The translations under genes were made by a program, and so were the position numbers. The notes below the pieces were generated by a model. That model saw nothing but the letters and a program-made list of their open reading frames with translations, did not search any database and was not told the DNA's origin. 14,028 nucleotides of DNA, from positions 1-14,028 of the forward strand of contig CAJLLH010000016.1 in NCBI GenBank assembly GCA_905207385.1. The letters are read 5' to 3'. Shown here one piece after another: positions 6,065 to 14,028 of this stretch. The DNA is from an uncultured Eubacteriales bacterium (GTDB lineage Bacteria > Bacillota > Clostridia > Christensenellales > Borkfalkiaceae). Within the stretch, counting starts at the first letter, position 1. Every line of letters starts with the position of its first letter.

Positions 6065-9000
6065 ATGAAAAGATTATTTTCCAGAGTATTGTGGACGGTT
6101 CTGACGGCAATATTCTGCATACTTATGGTTGCGTTGATAATAGGTACCAGCATAGCATTCAAAAACGAGAACGCAATAAACATGACTTTCGGCGTCGGAA
6201 CTAAGAAGGCGGTTAACGCTTCCGACGATGTATATTTTTCTTCCGATTACGATAAAAGCAAACAAAGCGGCGAAGAACGTTACAAAGAAGACGCCGCAAT
6301 GATAGAGGAAGCGGCGGGCGCAGGCACTGTTTTGTTATGGAACAAAAGCAACGCTCTGCCCCTTGACGGCGGCGAAAAGGTAAGCTGTTTCGGCCACGCT
6401 TCGGTAAGCCTTGTTGAATCGGGTTCAGGTTCGGGCTGGTCGCGCACATACGACGTTCTTAAGGGCGACGACAGAACGGTAACGCTTAAAGACGCGCTTA
6501 CATCGCGCGGGTTTGAAGTCAACGGAACGCTCTGGGACGTATACGAAAGCGGCGCGGCAAAAGATTACAAAATGACTCACCCCACGTGGCAGTGCGTTCC
6601 CTGGCAGCAGTGGGAGGTAAACGAAGCCCCCTGGCAGATAATTGAAAATAATGCGGGCAGTTCCTTTGCGCAGTACGGCGACGTGGCAATAGTTACGCTT
6701 TCGCGCCTCGGCGGGGAATATTCCGACTTGCACTATAACTACAAAAACAAAGACGACTTTGTCGGCGACAACGACAACAACAATATGGAAAACACCTCTG
6801 CGGAGGGCGGTTATTTGGGTCTTTCCGACGAGGAAGACGAACTTCTTAACAATGTGGTGCGCCTTAAAAACGAGGGCACTTTCAAAAAAGTGGTTCTTCT
6901 TCTCAACACGGGCAACCCCGTACAGATGAAGGACGTGGCGGCTTATTACGAGGGCATAGACGCCTGCATGTGGATAGGTCAGCCGGGTTCGACGGGCATC
7001 AATGCGGTTGCCGATATACTGAAAGGCGAAATCAACCCCTCAGGCAGATTGCCCGATACGTGGGCATACGACCTTAACAGCGCGCCCGCAACTGTAAACG
7101 ACGGCAACTACCTTTACGGTAACGACAGTCTTTTGAACGGCGAAGGCTACGGTGACAGACCTAACGCCAAGCAGGACTACTACGGCAGGTACATGGTTTA
7201 TCAGGAAGGAATTTACGTAGGTTACCGCTATTATGAAACGAGGTATGCCGACTGCGTGAACGGCGAAGGCAATGCAAGCTCTTCTGCGGGCGCGAAGATG
7301 TCGGAAGACGGCTGGGACTATGCTTCCGAAGTGGCTTTCCCCTTCGGTTACGGACTTTCTTACACAACATTCGAATACAGCGATTTCAGCGTTTCTGAAA
7401 GACTTCGCGACAGCGACGGCGCATACTACTACAACGTAAGCGTAACTGTTACGAACACGGGCGACGTTGACGGCAAAGAGGTGGTGCAGGTATATCTGCA
7501 GAAACCTTATACCGACTACGATAAAAAGAACGGAATTGAAAAATCTGCCGTTGAGCTTGTGGGCTATGCAAAGACGGATACCCTTAAGGCGGACGGCGGC
7601 TATCAGACCCTTACCATAAAGGTAGAGGAAGATAATTTCAAAACTTACGACGCCAACGTGCAGAAAACTTATATACTTGAAGAGGGCGACTACTATCTTA
7701 CCGTGGCGGCAAACGCGCACGCCGCGCTCAACAAAATTCTCGGCGCGGAAACTGACGAGTTGATGGGCGGAAACCTCTCCACAGGCTGCGTATCCGACCA
7801 GACTTCGGCTGCCGCAATTTATTGCGAAGAAGATTTTTCAACCTATTCCGTATCTGAAGTTACGGGCGAAAAAATCACAAACCGTCTTGACAGCGGCGAT
7901 ATAAACAAGTACGAAAACAGAGGCACAAACAGCGTTACCTATCTTTCCCGCAGCGACTGGGACAAAACTTACCCCGCGGAAGCGGCAAAGCTTGTGCTCA
8001 ACAAGGAAATGGCTGAAGACCTCAAGCGCGATACCGTGCCCGACGATACGGGCTACACCATGCCCGAATATCAGCAGCTTAACGGCACAAAAGTATCTCA
8101 GGGCGTAAAGGTTGCCGACGTAAACAGCGGCGACAGGGTTGCCTTCGACTTTATCAACGCTCCTTTGGACGAGCGCAGCGAGGGCTGGAACGACGAATGG
8201 CAGACGGCTTGGGACGAACTGCTTGACCAGATGTCTCAGAGCGAACAGATAGCCATGGTTTCCTCTTCGTTCCATAAAATACACGGCGCAGTATCTATCG
8301 CTCTTCCCGAATCATATCAGGAAAACGGTCCCGTTGGCATAACCAAGCGCGAAGACACCAAATATATATTCTCCGTACCCAATCAGGAGCTTATTGAAGA
8401 AAACGGCTTTGTGTTCGTGGCTTACCCGTGCGCGGGCATACTTGCCGCCTCGTTCGATACCGACATAGCCCAGCGCGTTGGCGAGCACAAGAGCGAAGAT
8501 ATGCTCTACCTCGGCTACAACGGCATTTACGGACCGGGCGTAAACATGCACCGCTCGCCTTTCGGCGGCCGTGCGTTTGAATATCCTTCGGAAGACCCCT
8601 ATCTTGCAGGCGTATGCGAAGCTTACGAAACAATAGGCATACAGTCCAAAGGCTGCATGGCGTACGCCAAGCATTTTGCGCTCAACGATATGGAAACCAA
8701 CAGAATTAACTGCGGAGTATGGTCCAACGAACAAGCCAGCAGAGAAATTTATCTGCGCGCGTTTGAAATAGTATTCAAAGACGGCGGCGCAAACGCAACG
8801 ATGAGCGCTTACACCCGAATAGGCACAAAGTGGAACGGCGCCTGCAAAGAAATGATGACTGATATTCTTCGCGGCGAATGGGGTTACGACGGCATAACCA
8901 TATCCGACTGGGTAACAAAGAGCAGCGGCATGTCGCTCCTTGACGGCGTAATGGCGGGAACTGATTCCTTCGACGCCAACAACGAATTTGCCGCCGAGCT

Positions 9001-9280
9001 TGAAAAATACAAAGACAACGCCGCCGTTATGCAGGCTGTAAGAAACGCTACAAAGCGCCTTATATACAACGTTGTGCGCACCAACGCAATGAATAATTTC
9101 GACAGGAACACCTACGTCATAAGCGTAACGCCCTGGTGGAAGACCGCCGTTATCGCCATAGACGTAACGGTAGGCGTACTTGCGGCGGCAAGCGCGGGTA
9201 TGCTGGTTGCTTCGTTGGTAATTCACGCAAAGCGTAAAAAATCGGAAGAGCCGATAACCAAACAACCTCAGGTCGAGTGA
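6065..9280 (+). CDS. Membrane-anchored GH3 glycosidase with permuted domain order
   Basis: A 1071-residue GH3 enzyme, likely a beta-xylosidase or beta-glucosidase. Domain order is reversed from the common one. After an N-terminal membrane helix (about 9-31) comes the alpha/beta sandwich (about 83-440; LLWNKSNALPL, INPSGRLPDTW, FPFGYGLSYTTF). A fibronectin-like domain (about 440-555) and a linker follow, then the TIM barrel (about 710-1010) with KHF (869-871), NDMETNR ending at Arg880, and nucleophile Asp948 in ISDW. A second membrane helix (about 1026-1050) and a basic tail end the protein. Both ends would be cytoplasmic with the catalytic part outside; the N-terminal helix could instead be cleaved. 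Reversed GH3 order is known from rumen Clostridia such as Ruminococcus albus and Butyrivibrio fibrisolvens beta-glucosidases. The usual DGP of the barrel is NGP here (Asn754). A caggagcg site lies upstream of the ATG. Its stop overlaps the next start by four bases, which suggests translational coupling. Confidence 0.93.
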   Translation: MKRLFSRVLWTVLTAIFCILMVALIIGTSIAFKNENAINMTFGVGTKKAVNASDDVYFSSDYDKSKQSGEERYKEDAAMIEEAAGAGTVLLWNKSNALPLDGGEKVSCFGHASVSLVESGSGSGWSRTYDVLKGDDRTVTLKDALTSRGFEVNGTLWDVYESGAAKDYKMTHPTWQCVPWQQWEVNEAPWQIIENNAGSSFAQYGDVAIVTLSRLGGEYSDLHYNYKNKDDFVGDNDNNNMENTSAEGGYLGLSDEEDELLNNVVRLKNEGTFKKVVLLLNTGNPVQMKDVAAYYEGIDACMWIGQPGSTGINAVADILKGEINPSGRLPDTWAYDLNSAPATVNDGNYLYGNDSLLNGEGYGDRPNAKQDYYGRYMVYQEGIYVGYRYYETRYADCVNGEGNASSSAGAKMSEDGWDYASEVAFPFGYGLSYTTFEYSDFSVSERLRDSDGAYYYNVSVTVTNTGDVDGKEVVQVYLQKPYTDYDKKNGIEKSAVELVGYAKTDTLKADGGYQTLTIKVEEDNFKTYDANVQKTYILEEGDYYLTVAANAHAALNKILGAETDELMGGNLSTGCVSDQTSAAAIYCEEDFSTYSVSEVTGEKITNRLDSGDINKYENRGTNSVTYLSRSDWDKTYPAEAAKLVLNKEMAEDLKRDTVPDDTGYTMPEYQQLNGTKVSQGVKVADVNSGDRVAFDFINAPLDERSEGWNDEWQTAWDELLDQMSQSEQIAMVSSSFHKIHGAVSIALPESYQENGPVGITKREDTKYIFSVPNQELIEENGFVFVAYPCAGILAASFDTDIAQRVGEHKSEDMLYLGYNGIYGPGVNMHRSPFGGRAFEYPSEDPYLAGVCEAYETIGIQSKGCMAYAKHFALNDMETNRINCGVWSNEQASREIYLRAFEIVFKDGGANATMSAYTRIGTKWNGACKEMMTDILRGEWGYDGITISDWVTKSSGMSLLDGVMAGTDSFDANNEFAAELEKYKDNAAVMQAVRNATKRLIYNVVRTNAMNNFDRNTYVISVTPWWKTAVIAIDVTVGVLAAASAGMLVASLVIHAKRKKSEEPITKQPQVE

Positions 9281-10167
9281 AATCAGTTAAAAAAATTGTT
9301 AAAACAATTCCCGCGTTGTTGGCGGCGGCAAGCCTTATTGCGCTTGCCGCGTGCCGACAATACTCCTTTTATCCCGACGGGCTTGACGCCTACGAGCTGA
9401 ATGGCGCTGTAATCAGTGAAGAGCAAAAGGAAGAAATAACAATAGGCGGGGCAACTTTTCAGGCAATGAGCTTCAGCGACGGCGATTTTTCAATGAAATA
9501 CCGCATATACGTTCCCGAAAGCGGCGCAAAAAGCCAAAATCCTATGCCCGTTCTGTTGTTCTTTCACGGTGCGGGCGAGCGCGGCGACGATAATTGCAGT
9601 CAGCTTTCTTATGCGGGGCTTGATTATATTTTTGCGGAAGACAGTCCGTCTTTGAACGCTATAGTAATTGCGCCGCAATGCCCCGAAAATTATAAGTGGG
9701 TAGATGTGCCATCGTGGTCAGACTGCCGGTATTCAACGCAAAAAATTGCAGAATCAAAGCCGCTTTCTTCTGTGCTTAAAATTCTTAAATATACAACGGA
9801 TATCTACAACACGGACGAAAACAGAATATATTCAATGGGAATGTCTATGGGCGGTTACGCCACGTGGGATTTGCTTGTAAGGCACGGCGACTTTATTGCG
9901 GCGGCAGTACCCATCTGCGGCGGTTGCGACGTTTCCAAGGCAGAACTTATTAAAGATATCCCCATTTATACCTTCCACGGCACGGCTGATGCGGTAGTTC
10001 CCGCAGACGGCACTGTAAAGATGGTGTCTGAACTTGAGCGTCTGAACAATGACAATATCATATATGTCGAGTACGAAGGTTCAGGGCACGATATCTGGAA
10101 CAAGGCTTTAAAGACGCAAGGGCTTATACAGTGGCTGTTCGGTCAAAGCCTTTCAAAAAGACCTTGA
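9277..10167 (+). CDS. Alpha/beta-hydrolase esterase lipoprotein (CE1/COG4099-like)
   Basis: A 296-residue serine esterase beginning at GTG 9277, inside the four-base overlap GTGA with the preceding GH3 stop. The signal peptide ends in a lipobox (LAAC), making Cys26 the likely lipid anchor. The catalytic domain runs from about 45 to 290. The oxyanion segment is HGAGERG, the nucleophile is Ser190 in GMSMGG, and Asp238 (GTADAVVP) and His271 (GSGHD) complete a plausible triad. The fold resembles the predicted peptidase/esterase group COG4099 and carbohydrate esterase family 1, which includes feruloyl and acetylxylan esterases. Among xylanases, removal of feruloyl or acetyl groups from xylan is the likeliest job, but which one cannot be told. 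No strong Shine-Dalgarno precedes the GTG, in keeping with coupling to the upstream gene. Confidence 0.88.
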   Translation: MKSVKKIVKTIPALLAAASLIALAACRQYSFYPDGLDAYELNGAVISEEQKEEITIGGATFQAMSFSDGDFSMKYRIYVPESGAKSQNPMPVLLFFHGAGERGDDNCSQLSYAGLDYIFAEDSPSLNAIVIAPQCPENYKWVDVPSWSDCRYSTQKIAESKPLSSVLKILKYTTDIYNTDENRIYSMGMSMGGYATWDLLVRHGDFIAAAVPICGGCDVSKAELIKDIPIYTFHGTADAVVPADGTVKMVSELERLNNDNIIYVEYEGSGHDIWNKALKTQGLIQWLFGQSLSKRP

Positions 10168-10192
10168 ATGTGCTGTCGGCGTGCGTTTTATC

Positions 10193-10196
10193 GGAG
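10193..10196 (+). promoter_or_regulatory. Ribosome binding site favouring the start at 10207
   Basis: ggag at 10193-10196 lies 10 bases before ATG 10207. The in-frame ATG at 10168, directly after the previous stop, has no good Shine-Dalgarno and would add 13 residues (MCCRRAF...) before an otherwise normal lipoprotein signal peptide. Confidence 0.65.
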
Positions 10197-10206
10197 TAAT
10201 CGGATA

Positions 10207-11136
10207 ATGAGTATATTAAAAAAATGCAGAAATGGCGTGGCTCTGCTTCTTGCGTGTATGTCAGCCGCGCTTGCGGGGTTGTGCTTCGCCGCCTGCAATA
10301 TTCGGTGCGAAGAGGTAGACGTAGTCCTTTTTACAGGTCAGTCGAATATGGTTGGCAGGGAAACGGAAATTCTGGACGTTGAAATTCCCGAAGGTTACGC
10401 GTATGAATACAAATATTCAGATAACCGCCTTACCGAATTAAAAAATCCCGTGGGTGAAACGTTCGGCGAGGGCGACGGTCAGCTTGAAGTTTCCTCAGGC
10501 TCGAGCATAGTCCCTCAATTCTGCCTTGAATACGTGCGGGCAACGGGTCGCAGAATAGTGGCGGTGCACGCCGCGCACGGCGGAAGGGATATATCCTTTT
10601 TCGTTGAAAATCAGCCGATGTACAACAGCATAGTCGCAAAATACAGGGCGTGCCTTGATTATCTTAACAAAAGCAGACGCTATAAAGTCGGGCGCTGTTT
10701 TTATGTTATGTTTCAGGGCGAAACGGATACCTTGTCTACCTCGCGGGAAGATTATAAAAGCCGCTATTTAAGTTTCCATAACGCTCTTAAGTCTCAATTC
10801 GGTTTTGCCTTCGGCGCGCTGTTGCAGACGGGGCTGGATGTAAAAAGCATAAACGACGGAAAGGTTGAGCTTACTACGGAAGAGGACGTTGCAAGAATTG
10901 CGGCGGCGAAAACCGAACTTGCCCGCGAAAACGATGACATTATAATGATTAATGTCAGGGCGATGAATTACCATAACGAGCGCCCCGACTATATGCTTGG
11001 GGACAGGTACGGGCTTGTTCATTACAACGGTGCGGGCCTGACCGAAATAGCAACGGACAGTTGCAAAGCTTTACTCAATTATCTCGGTTACGGCGAAGCT
11101 GAACTGAAAGGGGCAGACCCCGTAACTTATTTATAA
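10207..11136 (+). CDS. SGNH-type carbohydrate acetylesterase lipoprotein (CE6/SASA-like)
   Basis: A 309-residue esterase with a signal peptide ending in a lipobox (CFAAC), making Cys30 the likely lipid anchor. VVLFTGQSNMVG near the start is the hallmark of the CE6 / sialate-O-acetylesterase-like (SASA) group of SGNH hydrolases, with Ser46 as nucleophile. A second block, FQGETD (169-174), matches the usual QGExD motif. The catalytic His is probably His272 in GLVHYNGAG. The usual DxxH spacing is not kept: the nearest upstream Asp is Asp266, six residues away. In CE6 the known activity is removal of acetyl groups from xylan, which fits the neighbours. Some relatives act on other acetylated sugars, so the substrate is inferred. 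It follows the CE1-like esterase by about 40 bases and is probably in the same transcript. Confidence 0.85.
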   Translation: MSILKKCRNGVALLLACMSAALAGLCFAACNIRCEEVDVVLFTGQSNMVGRETEILDVEIPEGYAYEYKYSDNRLTELKNPVGETFGEGDGQLEVSSGSSIVPQFCLEYVRATGRRIVAVHAAHGGRDISFFVENQPMYNSIVAKYRACLDYLNKSRRYKVGRCFYVMFQGETDTLSTSREDYKSRYLSFHNALKSQFGFAFGALLQTGLDVKSINDGKVELTTEEDVARIAAAKTELARENDDIIMINVRAMNYHNERPDYMLGDRYGLVHYNGAGLTEIATDSCKALLNYLGYGEAELKGADPVTYL

Positions 11137-11140
11137 CTAC

Positions 11141-11145
11141 AGGAG
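11141..11145 (+). promoter_or_regulatory. Ribosome binding site of the second GH3
   Basis: aggag at 11141-11145 lies 12 bases before ATG 11158, somewhat further than usual. The nearer ATG at 11147 is in another frame and meets a stop within five codons, so 11158 is the start. Confidence 0.6.
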
Positions 11146-11157
11146 TATGTTTCAACG

Positions 11158-14028
11158 ATGAAATACGGTACAGCAAAAAAAATCATATGTTTTTTTGTTA
11201 TGGGCGTTATATTGGTTGCGTTGATAATAGGCAATATTTTTGCTTACATATATAAACAACCCATTACATCATTTCTGGCGGGTACGGGCGATAATTTCAG
11301 CGCGGACGACGCCGAATTGCAGCGCGTGCTTAAAGAAGGCGACGAGCTGTGCGTGGAAATGGGCAATGAAAGCGTTGTGTTGCTCCGCAACGAAAATAAC
11401 GCTTTGCCTTTGGATATGACTGACGAAAAGGAGCGCACGGTAAACCTTTTCGGCATAGGCGCTTACGATCAGGGCTTTATGATGAAGGGCGTGGGAAGCG
11501 GTTCTTCCACAATTTCTCCCTCAAGGCAGGTTACGCTTACGCAGGCTCTTGAAGAAAGCGGCTTCACCTATAACAAGGACCTCGCTTCCGTGTACGAAAA
11601 TTTTGATTTCGAACGCGGCACAAAAAAGGATAACGCTTACAATCTTGCAGAGCCTCCCTTTGAAGAAGTAAACGCCAAAATGGCGGAGGCAAGGCGGCAG
11701 TCCGACGTTGCCATTATGGTCATAAGCCGCAACGGCGGTGAAAACATAGGCGAAATACCCAAAGAACAGGCAGACGACAAAAGCAGAACGTACCTCGATA
11801 TTTCAAAGGAAGAAGAGCGGCTGCTCGAACAGATTAAAACTACCTTTGCCGACGGCAAAGTAATAGTCATATTAAATACAGGCAACGCGATGCACGCGGG
11901 CTTCCTCGAGGATGAAAATATAGACGCCGCGCTCAGCATCGGTTATACGGGTCAATCGGCGGCAAGGTCTGTCGCCATGGTTTTAAGCGGCGAAGTAAAC
12001 CCTTCGGGCAAGCTTACCGATACCTACGTTTATTCCCCGCAGTACGACCCCGCATATGCAAACACGTACGCTGCCGAACAGTACACGGGCAAAGGTCATC
12101 TGCAATACAGCGAAGATATTTATATAGGTTACAAATGGTACGAAACCGCCGATGCCGAAGGCTATTTCAACAACGTTGATAACACTTACGGCAAAGGTTA
12201 CGAAGGCGTTGTGCAGTATCCTTTCGGCTACGGTTTGTCTTATACCGATTTCAGCTGGCAGATAACGGATACTACTATGGAAAAAGGCGGCTCTCTGCAA
12301 CAAAACAGCGAGGTAACCTTTACCGTCCGCGTTACCAATAACGGCACCGTGGCGGGCAAAGACGTGGTCGAGCTTTACTACATTCCGCCTTATTATGAAG
12401 AAAGCGGCATAGAAAAGGCAGAAGTAAACCTTGTCGATTTTGTAAAGACGGACGAAATTGCGCCCGGCGGATATCAGGACGTGCAGCTTTCGTTTTCGTC
12501 GTATGATATGGCGTCTTACAGCATTTACGCCAACGGCGGAAAGGGCGCGTACATTCTCGAGGAAGGAATTTACTCGCTGCAACTGCGCACCGATTCGCAT
12601 ACGTTAGCCAAAGGCAATTACGTTACCGCGGAATATTTGGTTGACGAAGATATAATTTTCAGCAAAGATCCCGTCAGCGGCAATACGGTTGAAAACCGCT
12701 TTACGGGCGAAAACGCGTATATGAACGTGCCTACAGACGGCAGTACGGTGGGCATAACCCAGAAATATCTTACCCGCGCCGATTTTGAAGGCACTTTCCC
12801 CGCGGAAAGGGCAGCCGACCCTACCGATAAGTCCGAAATAGACAGTGCGTCAAAAACGCTCAATTCTGTATACAATACAGATAAGATGCCCGTAACTGAA
12901 CAAGAGAACGGCTTGCGCCTTACAAAAATAAGGGTAAGCAACGGCAAAGACGAAAGCGGCAACGAGCAATATACCTATAAAAACGCCACGCTTAAACAGC
13001 TCAACGGCAACGATCCTTTAAAAAGCGGCGAAAAGCTGGTGTTCGACGAAGAACTTATGAAGGAGCTTGCCGACTATAACAGCGACAAGTGGGATCTTCT
13101 TCTGAACCAGATGAGCCTTGACGAGCTGAAATCGCTTGTTGAATTCGGAGGATTTCACACAGAGGCGGTTGAATCTATAGGCAAGCCTAAATTTGCCGAT
13201 TACGACGGCCCCGCAGGTTTCAATGCCAACTCGCTTACGGGCAACTGGAGCGGCGAAACGGATAAAGAAACTTGGACGGCGTTCCCCAGCGAAACTACTT
13301 TGGGTTGTTCGTGGAATCAGGACCTTATGTACCGAATGGGTCAGTCAATGGGCGAGCAGGCGCGCGTTACAAATCTTAAAGGTTGGTACGCGCCCGGGGT
13401 AAACCTGCACAGGTCGGCGTATACGGCGCGCAATTATGAATATTACTCCGAAGATGCCGTTTTAAGCGGCAAAATGGCGGCAAACGTTATAACAGGCGCA
13501 AAATCGGAAGGGCTTTATTGCTACATCAAGCATTTTGCGGCAAGCGAAATGGGTCCCAATCCCCTTAAGGTAAATACGTGGTTTACCGAACAGAACTTCC
13601 GCGAAAATTATCTTAAGCCGTTTGAAATAGCCGTAAAGGAAGGCGGTGCAAACGCTGTAATGACGGCGTTCAACCGCATCGGCTGCGTCTGGGCGGGCGC
13701 AAATTATGCGCTCAACGTGCAGATATTGCGCGAAGAATGGGGCTTTCAGGGCTCTGTCATAACTGACTATTGCGCCAAACCCGGCGATTTGGGCGGCATG
13801 GACGTGCGTCAGGGCGTGCGCGCGGGAAATGATTTGTGGCTCAACGCATCAATGCAGGGCGCGCTGAAAACTACAGACAGTACCGATATGAGTTGTGCCA
13901 GAACTGCGGCGCACAACATTCTGTATACCATTGTGGATACGTGGAACGCCTGCAATTTCGACCCCACGGTAAAACCCGCGGTATTTGCGTGGTGGGGACC
14001 CGTGCTTGTGGCTATAGACGTCGCTGTT
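11158..14028 (+). CDS. Second permuted, membrane-anchored GH3 glycosidase, 3' end cut off
   Basis: The frame stays open for 957 codons to the window end with no stop. Comparison with the GH3 at 6065-9280 suggests only the last few dozen residues are missing. Order: N-terminal membrane helix (about 9-31, after the basic start MKYGTAKK), alpha/beta sandwich (about 55-365; VLLRNENNALPL, VNPSGKLTDTY, YPFGYGLSYTDF), fibronectin-like domain (about 375-480), linker, then the TIM barrel (about 640-910) with DGPAG (Asp683), KHF (791-793) and nucleophile Asp870 in ITDY. At the window edge WWGPVLVAIDVAV matches the start of the C-terminal membrane helix of the first GH3 (WWKTAVIAIDVTV). The conserved barrel segment after KHF, usually NDxExxR, reads ASEMGPNP here, so the Arg that normally binds the sugar is absent. 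It is probably a beta-xylosidase, beta-glucosidase or arabinosidase acting outside the membrane. The altered subsite may mean a different substrate from its neighbour. Confidence 0.92.
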   Translation, partial: MKYGTAKKIICFFVMGVILVALIIGNIFAYIYKQPITSFLAGTGDNFSADDAELQRVLKEGDELCVEMGNESVVLLRNENNALPLDMTDEKERTVNLFGIGAYDQGFMMKGVGSGSSTISPSRQVTLTQALEESGFTYNKDLASVYENFDFERGTKKDNAYNLAEPPFEEVNAKMAEARRQSDVAIMVISRNGGENIGEIPKEQADDKSRTYLDISKEEERLLEQIKTTFADGKVIVILNTGNAMHAGFLEDENIDAALSIGYTGQSAARSVAMVLSGEVNPSGKLTDTYVYSPQYDPAYANTYAAEQYTGKGHLQYSEDIYIGYKWYETADAEGYFNNVDNTYGKGYEGVVQYPFGYGLSYTDFSWQITDTTMEKGGSLQQNSEVTFTVRVTNNGTVAGKDVVELYYIPPYYEESGIEKAEVNLVDFVKTDEIAPGGYQDVQLSFSSYDMASYSIYANGGKGAYILEEGIYSLQLRTDSHTLAKGNYVTAEYLVDEDIIFSKDPVSGNTVENRFTGENAYMNVPTDGSTVGITQKYLTRADFEGTFPAERAADPTDKSEIDSASKTLNSVYNTDKMPVTEQENGLRLTKIRVSNGKDESGNEQYTYKNATLKQLNGNDPLKSGEKLVFDEELMKELADYNSDKWDLLLNQMSLDELKSLVEFGGFHTEAVESIGKPKFADYDGPAGFNANSLTGNWSGETDKETWTAFPSETTLGCSWNQDLMYRMGQSMGEQARVTNLKGWYAPGVNLHRSAYTARNYEYYSEDAVLSGKMAANVITGAKSEGLYCYIKHFAASEMGPNPLKVNTWFTEQNFRENYLKPFEIAVKEGGANAVMTAFNRIGCVWAGANYALNVQILREEWGFQGSVITDYCAKPGDLGGMDVRQGVRAGNDLWLNASMQGALKTTDSTDMSCARTAAHNILYTIVDTWNACNFDPTVKPAVFAWWGPVLVAIDVAV

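Noticed and set aside
10168..10206. Alternative ATG start for the SGNH esterase directly after the previous stop
   Set aside because: There is no ribosome binding site, and it would add an odd Cys/Arg-rich stretch before a good signal peptide that starts at 10207.
1..14028. Mobile elements, CRISPR arrays, tRNA or rRNA genes, SusC/SusD pair
   Set aside because: I saw no transposase or integrase motifs, no regularly spaced direct repeats, no RNA gene features and no SusC/SusD-like protein. The window is almost wholly filled by the eight hemicellulose-related genes.

Overview
The window is one unbroken run of eight plus-strand genes, the first cut off at its 5' end and the last at its 3' end. 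All eight fit breakdown of a hemicellulose of the xylan type. In order they are: a GH10 xylanase (5' end missing), a second GH10 lipoprotein, a large non-catalytic lipoprotein with two bacterial Ig-like domains and four related beta-sandwich-like repeats, a third GH10 lipoprotein, a membrane-anchored GH3 glycosidase with its domains in permuted order, an alpha/beta-hydrolase esterase lipoprotein, an SGNH/CE6-type acetylesterase lipoprotein, and a second permuted GH3 that runs off the window end. The longest gaps between genes are 103 and 126 bases, so no stretch over 300 bases lacks a gene.

The organism looks like a Gram-positive anaerobe of the Clostridia (Bacillota), probably from an animal gut. 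The reasons are the many lipobox signal peptides, the AGGAGG-like ribosome binding sites, GH3 enzymes anchored by membrane helices, reversed GH3 domain order as described in rumen Clostridia, and no SusC/SusD pair. The finer placement (for example an uncultured Christensenellales-like lineage) is a guess from general appearance.

The layout suggests a cell-surface production line. The repeat lipoprotein would hold the polysaccharide near the membrane. The lipid-anchored GH10 enzymes would cut the xylan backbone. The two esterases would remove acetyl or hydroxycinnamoyl groups. The GH3 enzymes would release terminal sugars outside the cell, next to the membrane. Every gene with a visible N-terminus encodes a lipoprotein or a membrane-anchored protein. 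No transporter, regulator, sortase signal or dockerin is visible here.

The points most worth a second look are: active-site cleft changes shared by all three GH10 enzymes (Asn to Tyr, His to Tyr, and loss of the second Trp loop); the four-repeat putative glycan-binding lipoprotein; the permuted GH3 design, anchored at both ends, with different conserved subsite residues altered in each copy; and two intergenic hairpins, one overlapping a candidate internal promoter.
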